This document shows, piece after piece, positions 26,017 through 34,647 of a DNA stretch of 64,000 bases (within the stretch, counting starts at the first letter, position 1; each line of letters starts with the position of its first letter). This stretch comes from Gramella jeungdoensis (GTDB lineage: Bacteria > Bacteroidota > Bacteroidia > Flavobacteriales > Flavobacteriaceae). A program made the position numbers and the translations under genes. The DNA lies in NCBI RefSeq assembly GCF_023805255.1, contig NZ_JAMSCK010000002.1:186001-250000 (forward strand), read 5' to 3'. The notes beneath the pieces are model-generated. The model did no database searches. It was given only the letters and a program-made list of their open reading frames with translations, and had not been told where the DNA came from.

Positions 26017-28365
26017 ATGGCCCAAACCATTAAAAACCCTAACACCATCTCTAAAAGGAAGCCATTCCTTATAGGCTTGCTTGCATTCCTGTTTCTGCTG
26101 CTTATCGGTTTTTTCATGTTATGGCAGCGCTACCAGATCCTGGAGGAATCCCGTCAGAGTGAAATGGAGGGAATCATTGATGTGGTGGAGCAGAATATAG
26201 ATCAGTCCCTTAAATACAGCTATTCGGCAGCTCTTTCACTTGCTCTGCAAATCGACAATGATGGTAAGATCGATAACTTTGACGAAGTAGCACCCCAACT
26301 GGTTGACAATAATCCTAATATAGACGCGATTGAAATAGTTCCCGATGGGATTATAACAAAAGTGTATCCTTACGAGGAGAATAAAGCCGCTATAAATTAT
26401 AACATCCTACAGGATAGTACACGTAACGAGGAAGCTTTTAAGGCAATTGAAAGAAGACGGATGTTCTTTGGAGGGCCTTTTGAACTGAAGCAGGGTGGAG
26501 TGGCTATAGTGGGAAGACTTCCCGTATTTATAAAGAATGAATTCTGGGGATTTGTTGCTGTTCTTATAGATTTTGACAATCTGATCCATCAGTCGGGGAT
26601 TAGGGAACTGTCGGGAGAAAGGTATAAGTTCCAGTTCTCCAAAGTGAATCCGGTAACAAACAAAGAGGAATTCTTCCTTAAAGGAGTTTCTGGAGTAGAT
26701 GGATCCTATTCTGAACACATTACCCTGCCCGATGGGGACTGGAAGATTTATATTATTCCACTGGATCCATATCAGCCTCTGTATGCCGTAGTGCCCGTTG
26801 CCTTTCTGATTCTTATCCTTTCAGGTGCATTTGGCTGGATCATTTACAATGCGATGAAACAGCCTTTAATTCTTGAAGCGAGGGTAAAAGAGCAGGCGGG
26901 AGAGCTTGCTAAAAGTGAACTGCGCTTCCGAACTATTTTTAACCAGGCTGCTATTGGAATGGCGAGGGTGAATTCCAAAACAGGAATGATCCAGCAAACC
27001 AATAAACGTTTTCAGGAATTGCTGGGATATTCTGAAGAAGAATTGAAGACAATGGATTATAAGGATGTTTCCCATCCTGATGATCTTGTGGAGAATACTG
27101 AGCTCATGAGGAAACTCAGAAATAACAGTATTAGGGAGTACAGTCTTGAAAAACGTCTTGAAAGAAAAAATGGAACCAATGTATGGGTAAGACTCAATGT
27201 TTCTGCATTATGGGAAGAAGGTCAGCCAGCAACATCCCATATTGCTCTGGTAGAGGATATATCGGCAAGGGTAAAAGCCAAACAGGAATTAATAGAGAAT
27301 GAAAAAAGATTTAGGTCCCTTGTAGAAAATTCTAATGAGGTCATTCTTATTATAAACAAAGAGGGAGAAGCGGTTTACTGCTCCCCTTCTCTGAAACGAA
27401 TTACGGGTTACGATGAACTCCTGTGCTCCGGAAATGATATTTTTTCTTTGATACATGCCGAGGAACGTAACCTTTTACTTGAGAAACTCAAATGTGCTAA
27501 TGCCAATCCGGGAAAAGCATATGCAGAAATTGTTATGAGGGTTAAAACAAGTAATTCTCACTGGATCTGGGTGAATGCAACACTTACAAATCTTCTGAAT
27601 GAAAAGAACGTAGAAGGATATGTGGTGAATTTAAGAGATGTGACCGCAAAGAAGGAAGCCGAGCTCAACCTTGTGAAATCCTATGAGTTGGTGATGGAGC
27701 AAAACAAGAGGCTATTGAACTTTGCCTATATTGTTTCTCATAATTTGCGTTCCCATTCCAGTAACCTCGAATCTATCTTAGATCTTTATGATACTGAAGA
27801 CTCTGAAGAGGAAAAGCAGAACTATATGAGACTTCTGAAAAATGTATCAGAGAATCTCAATCAGTCCCTTCATGATCTTAACGAAGTGGTTTCTATAAAT
27901 ACAAATTTAGATATTAGTCTTGAGCCGATCAGTGTTTCAGACTATGTGGATAAGACAATTGAACTTCTTGGGTTGCAGATTAAATCAAAAGAGGCAAAGG
28001 TTTGTAAGAAAGTTCCGGCTGAGATGGTTGTGTCATTTAATTCTGCTTACATGGAAAGCGTGCTTCTTAATTTTCTTACCAATGCGTTAAGATATAGTCA
28101 TCCTGAAAGGCAGCCTTATATCAAAATAAGAGGATATAAAGAAGGATTTAACTGGATACTGGAGGTAGAAGATAATGGGATAGGCATAGACCTGGAAAAA
28201 CATGGGGACAAGGTTTTTGGGCTGTATAAGACTTTTTCTGGCAGGCAGGATGCCCGTGGAGTAGGTTTGTTCATTACCAAAAATCAGGTAAATGCCATGG
28301 GTGGATCTGTTGAGGTGACTAGTGAGCCTGATGTTGGCACAACTTTTAAAGTGGTCTTCAAATGA
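26017..28365 (+). CDS. CHASE/PAS hybrid-type sensor histidine kinase
   Basis: A 782-residue membrane sensor. Membrane helix 1 is at residues 18-35 and helix 2 at about 250-273. The periplasmic part between them has a CHASE-type signature (RRRMFFGGPFELKQGGVAIVGRLPVF). Two PAS domains with PAC tails follow (about 300-425 and 432-550). The phosphoacceptor His575 lies in AYIVSHNLRSHSSN. The ATPase domain has N and G boxes (NFLTNALRYSHPE, VEDNGIGIDLEKHGDKVFGLYKTF, GVGLFITKNQVNAMGG). CHASE domains bind small extracellular ligands. It overlaps the response regulator gene by four bases. The ligand is unknown. Confidence 0.9.
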   Translation: MAQTIKNPNTISKRKPFLIGLLAFLFLLLIGFFMLWQRYQILEESRQSEMEGIIDVVEQNIDQSLKYSYSAALSLALQIDNDGKIDNFDEVAPQLVDNNPNIDAIEIVPDGIITKVYPYEENKAAINYNILQDSTRNEEAFKAIERRRMFFGGPFELKQGGVAIVGRLPVFIKNEFWGFVAVLIDFDNLIHQSGIRELSGERYKFQFSKVNPVTNKEEFFLKGVSGVDGSYSEHITLPDGDWKIYIIPLDPYQPLYAVVPVAFLILILSGAFGWIIYNAMKQPLILEARVKEQAGELAKSELRFRTIFNQAAIGMARVNSKTGMIQQTNKRFQELLGYSEEELKTMDYKDVSHPDDLVENTELMRKLRNNSIREYSLEKRLERKNGTNVWVRLNVSALWEEGQPATSHIALVEDISARVKAKQELIENEKRFRSLVENSNEVILIINKEGEAVYCSPSLKRITGYDELLCSGNDIFSLIHAEERNLLLEKLKCANANPGKAYAEIVMRVKTSNSHWIWVNATLTNLLNEKNVEGYVVNLRDVTAKKEAELNLVKSYELVMEQNKRLLNFAYIVSHNLRSHSSNLESILDLYDTEDSEEEKQNYMRLLKNVSENLNQSLHDLNEVVSINTNLDISLEPISVSDYVDKTIELLGLQIKSKEAKVCKKVPAEMVVSFNSAYMESVLLNFLTNALRYSHPERQPYIKIRGYKEGFNWILEVEDNGIGIDLEKHGDKVFGLYKTFSGRQDARGVGLFITKNQVNAMGGSVEVTSEPDVGTTFKVVFK

Positions 28366-28748
28366 AAAAGGATATTTGTGTCATAGACGATGATGAGATC
28401 TATCAGAAGATTATTAGAAAGTTAATCACCCGAGCCGGTGTATTTGAAAAGGCCTTCTTTTATATGAATGCTGTAGATGCGCTGGAAGATCTTAAAAATC
28501 CGGAAACCAGTTTGCCAAGCGTAATCTTGCTGGACATCAATATGCCGGCCATGGATGGGTGGCAGTTTATAGAACTACTTCAGGATTCATATCCTTCCCT
28601 GTTCAGTAAATGTGATATTTATATAGTGACTTCATCTATAGCATATTCCGATAAAGAAAAAATGGAAGACCTCCCGGGTTTGGCAGGTTTCTTATCAAAG
28701 CCAATAAATGTAGATAAGCTGGTCGAAATTGGAGAGGCTGTAAAATAA
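28362..28748 (+). CDS. Single-domain response regulator
   Basis: A 128-residue receiver domain without an output domain. The acidic pocket is D9-D11 (VIDDDE), the phosphoacceptor is D58 (ILLDINMPAMDG), the conserved Thr/Ser is in IVTSS, and the Lys is in FLSKPI. It starts inside the kinase stop codon (ATGA overlap), so it is surely the cognate partner. As it has no DNA-binding domain, it would signal by protein contact or act as a phosphate relay. Confidence 0.93.
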   Translation: MKKDICVIDDDEIYQKIIRKLITRAGVFEKAFFYMNAVDALEDLKNPETSLPSVILLDINMPAMDGWQFIELLQDSYPSLFSKCDIYIVTSSIAYSDKEKMEDLPGLAGFLSKPINVDKLVEIGEAVK

Positions 28749-28749
28749 A

Positions 28750-28780
28750 AAAGCCCGGTGTAGGGACCGAAGCTTTATAC
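28750..28780 (+). terminator. Possible weak terminator after the response regulator
   Basis: AAAGC (28750-28754) can pair with GCTTT (28772-28776), and CGGT (28756-28759) with ACCG (28766-28769), with small bulges. There is no long U-run after it, so this is tentative. Confidence 0.3.
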
Positions 28781-28808
28781 TAATAATTATTGGGGCTGAA
28801 TTGTAACT

Positions 28809-29156
28809 CTATGCAGCCGATATCACGTTGTAGTGTGTTAAAAGGCTTTGATAGAAGAAAAGACTTTTTTCGTCTTTCTTAAGACAGGATTTAAGGAATC
28901 TTTCAATATCCTGACATTCAAAAGTGATATTGGTATATCTTCTACCGCCTACAGGCAGTTGCATATCGATTGTTTGATTTTCATAATCGATATTTACATG
29001 CTTTGCCTCGAAGTACTTTTTGATGATGGCGCGATGCATAGTCTGGAAATTTGAATTTTCCAGGTTCCTATTATTAATACTGTAAGAAATGAGATTTTTG
29101 ACTTCATCAATTATCTCGGGTGTAGTAAATGTGCTCATAGGTGTCGTTTTCATCAT
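28809..29156 (-). CDS. Hypothetical protein, 115 residues
   Basis: I do not recognise this protein. It has no signal peptide or membrane segment. The middle has a patterned beta-rich stretch (AKHVNIDYENQTIDMQLPVGGRRYTNITFECQDIERFLKSCL) preceded by helices. The start may be either of two Met codons (residues 1-2 or 7). It is convergent with the response regulator gene. Codon use resembles the neighbours, which supports a real gene. Confidence 0.6.
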   Translation of the reverse strand: MMKTTPMSTFTTPEIIDEVKNLISYSINNRNLENSNFQTMHRAIIKKYFEAKHVNIDYENQTIDMQLPVGGRRYTNITFECQDIERFLKSCLKKDEKSLFFYQSLLTHYNVISAA

Positions 29157-29271
29157 TTTCTTCTCGGCTAAAATACTACTACACAGGATAAAAGCTGTTA
29201 AAAAAAATGTAATACTTTCCTCGTTAATAAATTTTTAACTTCGCGAGAACCGAATTAAGAAAGTATTTACT

Positions 29272-29889
29272 TTAAAGATCCAGAACCACCGGAGAGTTCA
29301 TGATTCTAAAGCGTTCATCGAGAATGGATAGATTAAAATATTGCGATTTTGATCGCTTTAGGCTACCTGATGAATGATGTATATGTCCAAACAAATGATA
29401 TTTTGGTTGGACAACCTCTAAAGTTTGGCTTAATTCTTCACATCCTAAATTCAAACCACTTCCAATTTGGTCCAGAATTCCGTGTGGAGGCGTATGAGTA
29501 ATTAGGATATCTGTGGTTTTAGGGATAAGGTCCCAGTGTTTTTTTATGTCTGCTCCTCTTTCACGATTAAAGGCCCAGGTGCCTATGCCCGGGGTAAAAG
29601 GTGACCCCCAGAAGTGCAATCCTTCAATTTCAACTCCTCGGTCAATTAGTAAGTGAATATCTTTTGGGAGGTTCTTTAAATTTTCTGGTTTTTGAAAATA
29701 AAAGTCGTGATTTCCCGGAACCAGGATTTTATGTTCGTGAGGCTGATTAGTTAACCATTCCAGGAAATCTGAAGTTTCATTTTTGGTCCCTCCATCGGTA
29801 CAGTCACCAGCATGAATAAGAATATCACCTTCTGGTATAGCTATATCATGATGTTGGTTATGGGTATCGGCCAGGCAAATAAGCCTCAT
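29272..29889 (-). CDS. Calcineurin-like metallophosphoesterase
   Basis: A 205-residue protein with the full set of metal-binding motifs: LADTHN (D-x-H), HAGDCTDGG (GD), VPGNHDFYF (GNHD), LITHTPPHG and LFGHIHHSSG (GHxH). It hydrolyses phosphoesters with a dinuclear metal centre. The compact form without accessory domains resembles MPPED-type phosphodiesterases. The ATG at 29889 begins directly with MRLICLADTHN. An in-frame TTG at 29916 would add nine residues but is not preferred. Substrate unknown. Confidence 0.88.
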   Translation of the reverse strand: MRLICLADTHNQHHDIAIPEGDILIHAGDCTDGGTKNETSDFLEWLTNQPHEHKILVPGNHDFYFQKPENLKNLPKDIHLLIDRGVEIEGLHFWGSPFTPGIGTWAFNRERGADIKKHWDLIPKTTDILITHTPPHGILDQIGSGLNLGCEELSQTLEVVQPKYHLFGHIHHSSGSLKRSKSQYFNLSILDERFRIMNSPVVLDL

Positions 29890-29921
29890 GTATTTTTGAT
29901 TAAAATGAAATGTCAATGTAA

Positions 29922-29955
29922 ATAAAAAAATCCGTCGTGTTCAACAACGGATCAT
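29922..29955 (-). terminator. Terminator for the small membrane protein gene
   Basis: On the minus strand, ATCCGT (complement of 29947-29952) pairs with ACGGAT (complement of 29930-29935), with an inner TGTT/AACA pairing. A run of seven U follows (the A-run at 29924-29930). It separates the 70-residue protein gene from the phosphoesterase gene. Confidence 0.6.
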
Positions 29956-29980
29956 ATATCTCCTTTAATTTTCAATGAAA

Positions 29981-30193
29981 TTAAATTTCTTCCTCTTTAT
30001 CTAATTGAAAATTATCCCTGTTATTAGGTAGTACTTTGTTAAGTGTTTTAAGCATTCCGAAGGCTATGATCGCAGCGGTGACGGCAAAAAATATAAACTT
30101 TAGCAACAAACTGTCACTAATAAGCAGGCTGTAGAACCCAAGGAAGATCTCAGTAACTACAAACACTATTTTTATGCCGACTTTAAAAAACAT
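29981..30193 (-). CDS. Small two-helix membrane protein, 70 residues
   Basis: Not recognised by family. It has two hydrophobic helices (residues about 5-25, GIKIVFVVTEIFLGFYSLLI, and about 31-49, KFIFFAVTAAIIAFGMLKTL) and a charged C-terminal tail (NNRDNFQLDKEEEI). A TATATTTG box 23-30 bases upstream and a terminator downstream support it as an independent gene. Function unknown. Confidence 0.6.
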   Translation of the reverse strand: MFFKVGIKIVFVVTEIFLGFYSLLISDSLLLKFIFFAVTAAIIAFGMLKTLNKVLPNNRDNFQLDKEEEI

Positions 30194-30215
30194 TTTTTCT
30201 CTTTTTGAATCTGTC

Positions 30216-30223
30216 CAAATATA
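30216..30223 (-). promoter_or_regulatory. Predicted -7 box for the small membrane protein gene
   Basis: The complement of 30216-30223 reads TATATTTG, an exact TAnnTTTG match, 23 bases before the start codon at 30193. Confidence 0.5.
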
Positions 30224-30380
30224 GCACCCAATTATCGTACCGGGAAAGGAAAGAATTAAGTTTGACGAAAATTTAACTTGGGGATCGCCTGTCTCACAAT
30301 CTTTTAAGTTAAAAACTCTTAAACATTATCTCTAAATTACCGCGAATTGTAAATTGGTTCTAACAAATCAATACCCGTAA

Positions 30381-31904
30381 TTGAAAAGATCTACAAAATT
30401 TGCAATCGGAATTCTGATAGGTATAGGCCTTTTGGCTTTGTCGTTATTATTTCTGAACACTTACCTTGAAAAGAATATCAAAACTGCTTTAGAGTCTAAT
30501 CTGGAAAGGGTCAACGCAAAATTCAAAAAGGTTGACGTAAAACTTTTAGACAGGAAAGCTGAAGTAATTCAGCCGATTTTTAAAATAAAAGGTAAAACTC
30601 TTGAAGTAGATACTATTCTTCTCAATAATATAAAACTCTGGAAATATATTACCAGAAAAGATATTGTCGCGGGAGATCTCAATATTTCCAATCCTGTGGT
30701 AAGGGTCTATAATCTCCCTGAAAATAAAAAGGATACTACTTCAACTAAGAAGTCCCGGGATTTCAAACCTAAGATATTTCTTGAAAAGGTGAAGATAAGT
30801 GGCGGGACATTAAAGATATTTGAAAAGGATAGTTCTGAGCACAGATTTTATACAGGTTTTAGTAATATTAGCTTGAGGAATGTTCGTATTAATGAAAAAA
30901 CACTAAAGGAGTCTGTTCCTTTTAATTATGATTTGCTTCTCCTTAAAGCCGATAGTATTTTCTATGATCTGGATGCTCAACATGAAATGTCTGCTCGTGA
31001 CTTTGAGATCGATAATAATAAGGTGTTGGTAAAGGATTTCAGGATCATTCCAAAATATTCCAAATCTGGTCATCAAAAGACCATTTCGGTTGAAAAAGAC
31101 CGTTATGATCTGAGGGTCGACTCCATCACCATGAATAATTTTAGCTGGTCTGTTGAAAAGGATTCTTTAAAAATCCGTAATTCTTTTACCGGTATATCAG
31201 GAGCTAACTTTAATATTTACAGGGATAAACTGCAGCCCGATGACACTACCTATAAGCCAATGTATAGTTCCATGATCCGGAAACTTCCTGTGAAACTTGA
31301 TCTGGATAGTATAGAGGTGTATCGCACCTATATAAGATATGAAGAGAAGATGCATAAAGACAGGGAGCCTGGTGTTGTTGAGTTCTCCAATTTGTATGCA
31401 AATATTCAGAACCTTACTAATGCAGGTATGGGGATGGAAGACTTTCCAAAGACCAGCATAGATGTGAATGCTGATTTTATGAAGGTTGCTCCTTTAAAAG
31501 TGAACATACAATTTGATGTGAGTAATATTTATGACAGGTTCCAGGTCTCGGGTGAGATGGGCAGACTACCGGCTGAACCAATGAACAAGTTTCTGAAACC
31601 GGCTATGAATATACTTGCTGAGGGTGAAATTTTAAGCATGTATTTCAATTTTTCCGGAAACAATAACAAAGCTAACGGAGATATGAGATTGGAGTATAAT
31701 GACTTTAAGGTAGAGGTATTGAGAAAAGATGGCGAACGGAAGAACAAGATCGTATCAGCTGTGGCCAATCTTTTTGTAAAGAACAATGCTCTTAATGAAA
31801 AAGCCGAATATAAAGACATAAGTTTTACCCGGGATAAGACCAGGTCATTCTGGAATTATTTCTGGAACCTTATAAAAAGAGGTGCTTTAAAGACCTTTCT
31901 CTAG
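30381..31904 (+). CDS. AsmA/DUF748-like membrane-anchored protein of unknown function
   Basis: A 507-residue protein with one N-terminal membrane helix (residues 7-27, FAIGILIGIGLLALSLLFL) and a long beta-rich periplasmic part. Repeated segments of the type IFLEKVKISGGTLKIFEKD and VDSITMNNFSWSVEKDSL are typical of AsmA-like repeats, which in other proteins form lipid-transport bridges. The start is TTG at 30381; the first usable ATG would remove the anchor. Its stop shares the four bases CTAG with the stop of the convergent UspA gene. The family link is tentative. Confidence 0.6.
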   Translation: MKRSTKFAIGILIGIGLLALSLLFLNTYLEKNIKTALESNLERVNAKFKKVDVKLLDRKAEVIQPIFKIKGKTLEVDTILLNNIKLWKYITRKDIVAGDLNISNPVVRVYNLPENKKDTTSTKKSRDFKPKIFLEKVKISGGTLKIFEKDSSEHRFYTGFSNISLRNVRINEKTLKESVPFNYDLLLLKADSIFYDLDAQHEMSARDFEIDNNKVLVKDFRIIPKYSKSGHQKTISVEKDRYDLRVDSITMNNFSWSVEKDSLKIRNSFTGISGANFNIYRDKLQPDDTTYKPMYSSMIRKLPVKLDLDSIEVYRTYIRYEEKMHKDREPGVVEFSNLYANIQNLTNAGMGMEDFPKTSIDVNADFMKVAPLKVNIQFDVSNIYDRFQVSGEMGRLPAEPMNKFLKPAMNILAEGEILSMYFNFSGNNNKANGDMRLEYNDFKVEVLRKDGERKNKIVSAVANLFVKNNALNEKAEYKDISFTRDKTRSFWNYFWNLIKRGALKTFL

Positions 31905-32728
31905 ATTTTGAAGGTGACAACAGGTCGGTTAGCATGATTTACAAGATCTTCACTAATACTTCCATTAAAGAAGTGTGCCAGTCCTTTGCGGCCATGTGTA
32001 CTTATGCCTATGAGTCCGGCATTCATATTTTCGGCAAAGTGTAAAATCCCTTTTTCCACACTTATGTCATTATATATATGTATCTCGTAATTTTCGGGAT
32101 TTGATTCGTTTATGAATTTAGCCATTCTTTCGCTGGCTTCTTCACTGGTCATAAAATTATTAGGAGTATTAACAAACAGTAAGTGAAGTTTGGCTCCAAT
32201 GGTATTGGCAAATTTTATCGCTTTCCTTAAGGTATGCTTATGTTCAATATTTGCATCGGTGGCAAAAATGAAATTGTCAATTTCAAAATTCGGAATTTCG
32301 TTCTTAATAACCAGCACGGGAATCTCTGAATGTCTTACCACTTTTTCCGTATTGGAACCGATGAACATTTCCTGAAAACCGCTTGTGCCGTGGGAGCCCA
32401 TAACAATAAGGTCGCATTTTTTTTCACGGCCAATTTCCATGATTCCATCGAAAGCCCTGTGAAACTCCACGGTCTCGTGTACTTTTATTCCTTCCAGATA
32501 AGGTTTTTTCATCAGGTTGGAGAAACGCTGGTGCGCCAGTTTCATGAAAAATATGGCTTCAGGTAAATTGTGGCTGCTTCCCTGTACCGGGTCTATTAAC
32601 TGAAGCGGTAACTCCAGCATATGCAGTAAATAGATCTCTCCATCGAACTTTCTGGCAAGTTGTGCGGCTACTTTAAGCGCTCTTTCGGCCTGGTCGCTGA
32701 AGTCTGTCGGAACAAGGATGTTTTTCAT
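31901..32728 (-). CDS. Universal stress protein, two tandem UspA domains
   Basis: A 275-residue cytoplasmic protein with two Usp domains (about 1-143 and 148-275). The first has the ATP-binding pattern VMGSHGTSGFQEMFIGSNTEKVVRHSEIPVLVIK. The second has GISTHGRKGLAHFFNGSISEDLVNHANRPVVTF. Both start with the expected beta-strand and Asp or acidic residue (ILVPTDFSDQAE; FIFATDANIEH). Such proteins help survival under stress and growth arrest. It is divergent from the rimP operon. Confidence 0.92.
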   Translation of the reverse strand: MKNILVPTDFSDQAERALKVAAQLARKFDGEIYLLHMLELPLQLIDPVQGSSHNLPEAIFFMKLAHQRFSNLMKKPYLEGIKVHETVEFHRAFDGIMEIGREKKCDLIVMGSHGTSGFQEMFIGSNTEKVVRHSEIPVLVIKNEIPNFEIDNFIFATDANIEHKHTLRKAIKFANTIGAKLHLLFVNTPNNFMTSEEASERMAKFINESNPENYEIHIYNDISVEKGILHFAENMNAGLIGISTHGRKGLAHFFNGSISEDLVNHANRPVVTFKI

Positions 32729-32820
32729 GAGTTTGAGTAATAGCTTGTAAATGAATGTGTAATTAAAATTACAAAGAATATTTCATTTATTATCACGTTT
32801 TTATACTTGGAAATAATTGC

Positions 32821-32828
32821 TATATTTG
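32821..32828 (+). promoter_or_regulatory. Predicted -7 box of the rimP-nusA-infB operon
   Basis: TATATTTG is an exact TAnnTTTG match. The transcript would start near 32835 and meet the hairpin at 32856-32880 before the rimP ATG at 32889. The -33 region (GTTTTT) is a poor match. Confidence 0.55.
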
Positions 32829-32855
32829 CAGCGTTGAAACTAAAAAAAGTGCAGC

Positions 32856-32880
32856 GAGGGGACATAAGTCCCCTCTTTTT
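32856..32880 (+). terminator. Leader terminator/attenuator hairpin upstream of rimP
   Basis: A perfect 8-bp stem, GAGGGGAC (32856-32863) with GTCCCCTC (32868-32875), has an ATAA loop and is followed by TTTTT. This is a textbook intrinsic terminator, but it stands between the promoter and the first codon of the operon. The UspA gene upstream is on the other strand, so the hairpin cannot serve it. Transcription attenuation of the operon is the simplest reading. Confidence 0.7.
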
Positions 32881-32888
32881 ATAAACAT

Positions 32889-33350
32889 ATGCTGAAGGAG
32901 AAGGTAGAAAAGTTAGCACAGAAGGTCTTTGAAGAAAATAATTCCTTATTTTTAATAAGCCTTGAAGTGAACTCCGCGAACCATATAAAGGTTGTAATAG
33001 ACGGGGATGAAGGAGTTTCAGTAAATGACTGTATAAAGGTAAGTCGTGCTATAGAGCATAACCTCGACAGGGATGAAGAAGACTTTTCCCTGGAGGTAAC
33101 TTCGGCGGGAGTCTCAGAACCTCTTTTAATGCCGAGACAATACAAAAAAAACTTAGGCAGGAAGTTGAAGGTGAAAACCGCGGATGACAAGTTCGAAGGA
33201 GATCTTGTGGCTGCCGATGAAAACGAAATAAAGCTTTCCTGGAAGGCAAGAGAACCAAAACCGGTAGGTAAAGGAAAAGTTACAGTGCAGAAAGAGGTGG
33301 TTTTGCCTTATTCTGATATTGTGGAAGCAAAAGTTAAAATAACATTTTAA
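32889..33350 (+). CDS. rimP: Ribosome maturation factor RimP
   Basis: A 153-residue protein of the DUF150 family, needed for maturation of the 30S subunit. The N-terminal alpha/beta domain has FLISLEVNSANHIKVVIDGDEGVSVNDCIKVSRAIEHNLD and the pattern LEVTSAGVSEPLLMPRQYKKNLGR. A C-terminal SH3-like domain follows (KFEGDLVAADENEIKLSWKA). First gene of rimP-nusA-infB, the conserved order in most bacteria, 12 bases ahead of nusA. Confidence 0.95.
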   Translation: MLKEKVEKLAQKVFEENNSLFLISLEVNSANHIKVVIDGDEGVSVNDCIKVSRAIEHNLDRDEEDFSLEVTSAGVSEPLLMPRQYKKNLGRKLKVKTADDKFEGDLVAADENEIKLSWKAREPKPVGKGKVTVQKEVVLPYSDIVEAKVKITF

Positions 33351-33362
33351 TCACAAATTGAT

Positions 33363-34595
33363 ATGGAAAATATCGCGTTGATTGAGTCATTCTCAGAGTT
33401 TAAAGATGATAAGCTCATAGATCGTGTAACCTTAATGGCGATTTTGGAGGATGTTTTTAGAAATGCTTTAAAGAAAAAGTATGGAGAAGACGATAATTTT
33501 GATATTATTGTAAACCCTGATAAAGGGGATCTTGAAATTTGGAGAAACAGAGTGGTGGTAGCCGATGGTGAAGTAGAAGATCCTAACAGGGAGATATCTC
33601 TTACTCAGGCCAGAAAGATCGAGCCTGATTTTGAGGTTGGAGAGGATGTTTCTGAAGAAGTGAAGCTTGCCGATCTTGGACGAAGAGCGATTCTGGCGTT
33701 GCGTCAAAATCTGATCTCCAAGATCCATGAGCATGACAACACGAATATTTACAAGCAGTTCAAAGATCTTGAAGGAGAGATATATACTGCAGAAGTTCAT
33801 CATATAAGGCACAGAGCCATTATTCTTCTTGATGATGAAGGAAATGAGATAGTGCTTCCTAAAGACCGCCAGATTCCATCAGATTTCTTCCGTAAGGGAG
33901 AGAATGTAAGAGGAATCATCGAAAGCGTGGAACTAAAAGGTAATAAGCCTACGATCATTATGTCCAGGACTGCTCCAGGTTTCCTTGAGAAATTATTTGA
34001 ACAGGAAATCCCGGAAGTATTTGATGGATTGATCACGATTAAGAAAGTTGTACGTGTTCCTGGCGAAAAAGCCAAGGTAGCTGTTGATTCTTATGACGAC
34101 AGGATAGATCCGGTTGGAGCATGTGTTGGTATGAAAGGTTCCAGGATTCACAGTATTGTACGTGAATTAGGGAATGAAAATATCGATGTGATAAACTTCA
34201 CCAATAATGATCAGTTATTCATCACAAGGGCATTGAGTCCTGCTAAGATAACTTCCATCAAGATGGATGAAGAAAATAAAACCGCCGAGGTTATGCTGAA
34301 GCCTGAAGAGGTTTCAAAAGCGATTGGTCGTGGCGGCCACAATATTCGACTTGCAGGTCAGTTGACCGGTTATGAGATCGATGTGTATCGTGAAGGGGTA
34401 GAGGAAGATGTTGAATTGAAAGAGTTTACAGACGAAATTGAAGATTGGGTGATCGCCGAATTTTCAAAGATTGGTCTGGATACCGCTAAGGCAGTACTGG
34501 AGCAGGATGTTGATGATCTTGTTCGCCGTACAGACCTGGAGGAGGAAACCATCAAAGATGTGATGGCTGTTCTCCGTTCAGAATTTGAAGAATAA
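33363..34595 (+). CDS. nusA: Transcription termination/antitermination factor NusA
   Basis: A 410-residue RNA polymerase-binding factor. The N-terminal domain (1-125) contacts polymerase, an S1 domain lies at about 130-200 (LEGEIYTAEVHHIRHRAIILLDDEGNEIVLPKD), and KH domains follow (DPVGACVGMKGSRIHSIVRELGNENIDVI; EEVSKAIGRGGHNIRLAGQLTGYEIDV). It is shorter than E. coli NusA because it lacks the two C-terminal acidic repeats, as is usual in this phylum. It may regulate its own operon through the leader hairpin. Confidence 0.96.
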   Translation: MENIALIESFSEFKDDKLIDRVTLMAILEDVFRNALKKKYGEDDNFDIIVNPDKGDLEIWRNRVVVADGEVEDPNREISLTQARKIEPDFEVGEDVSEEVKLADLGRRAILALRQNLISKIHEHDNTNIYKQFKDLEGEIYTAEVHHIRHRAIILLDDEGNEIVLPKDRQIPSDFFRKGENVRGIIESVELKGNKPTIIMSRTAPGFLEKLFEQEIPEVFDGLITIKKVVRVPGEKAKVAVDSYDDRIDPVGACVGMKGSRIHSIVRELGNENIDVINFTNNDQLFITRALSPAKITSIKMDEENKTAEVMLKPEEVSKAIGRGGHNIRLAGQLTGYEIDVYREGVEEDVELKEFTDEIEDWVIAEFSKIGLDTAKAVLEQDVDDLVRRTDLEEETIKDVMAVLRSEFEE

Positions 34596-34647
34596 TATTT
34601 TTTTATAACGAAGAATACATTAAAAGAGGTAATTTAGAGGGCAATTT

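Noticed and set aside
29890-29916. TTG start nine codons upstream for the metallophosphoesterase
   Set aside because: ATG 29889 begins directly at the first conserved strand and is the stronger start codon.
32856-32880. Hairpin as terminator of the UspA gene
   Set aside because: UspA is on the minus strand and transcribed away from it; the U-run is on the plus strand.
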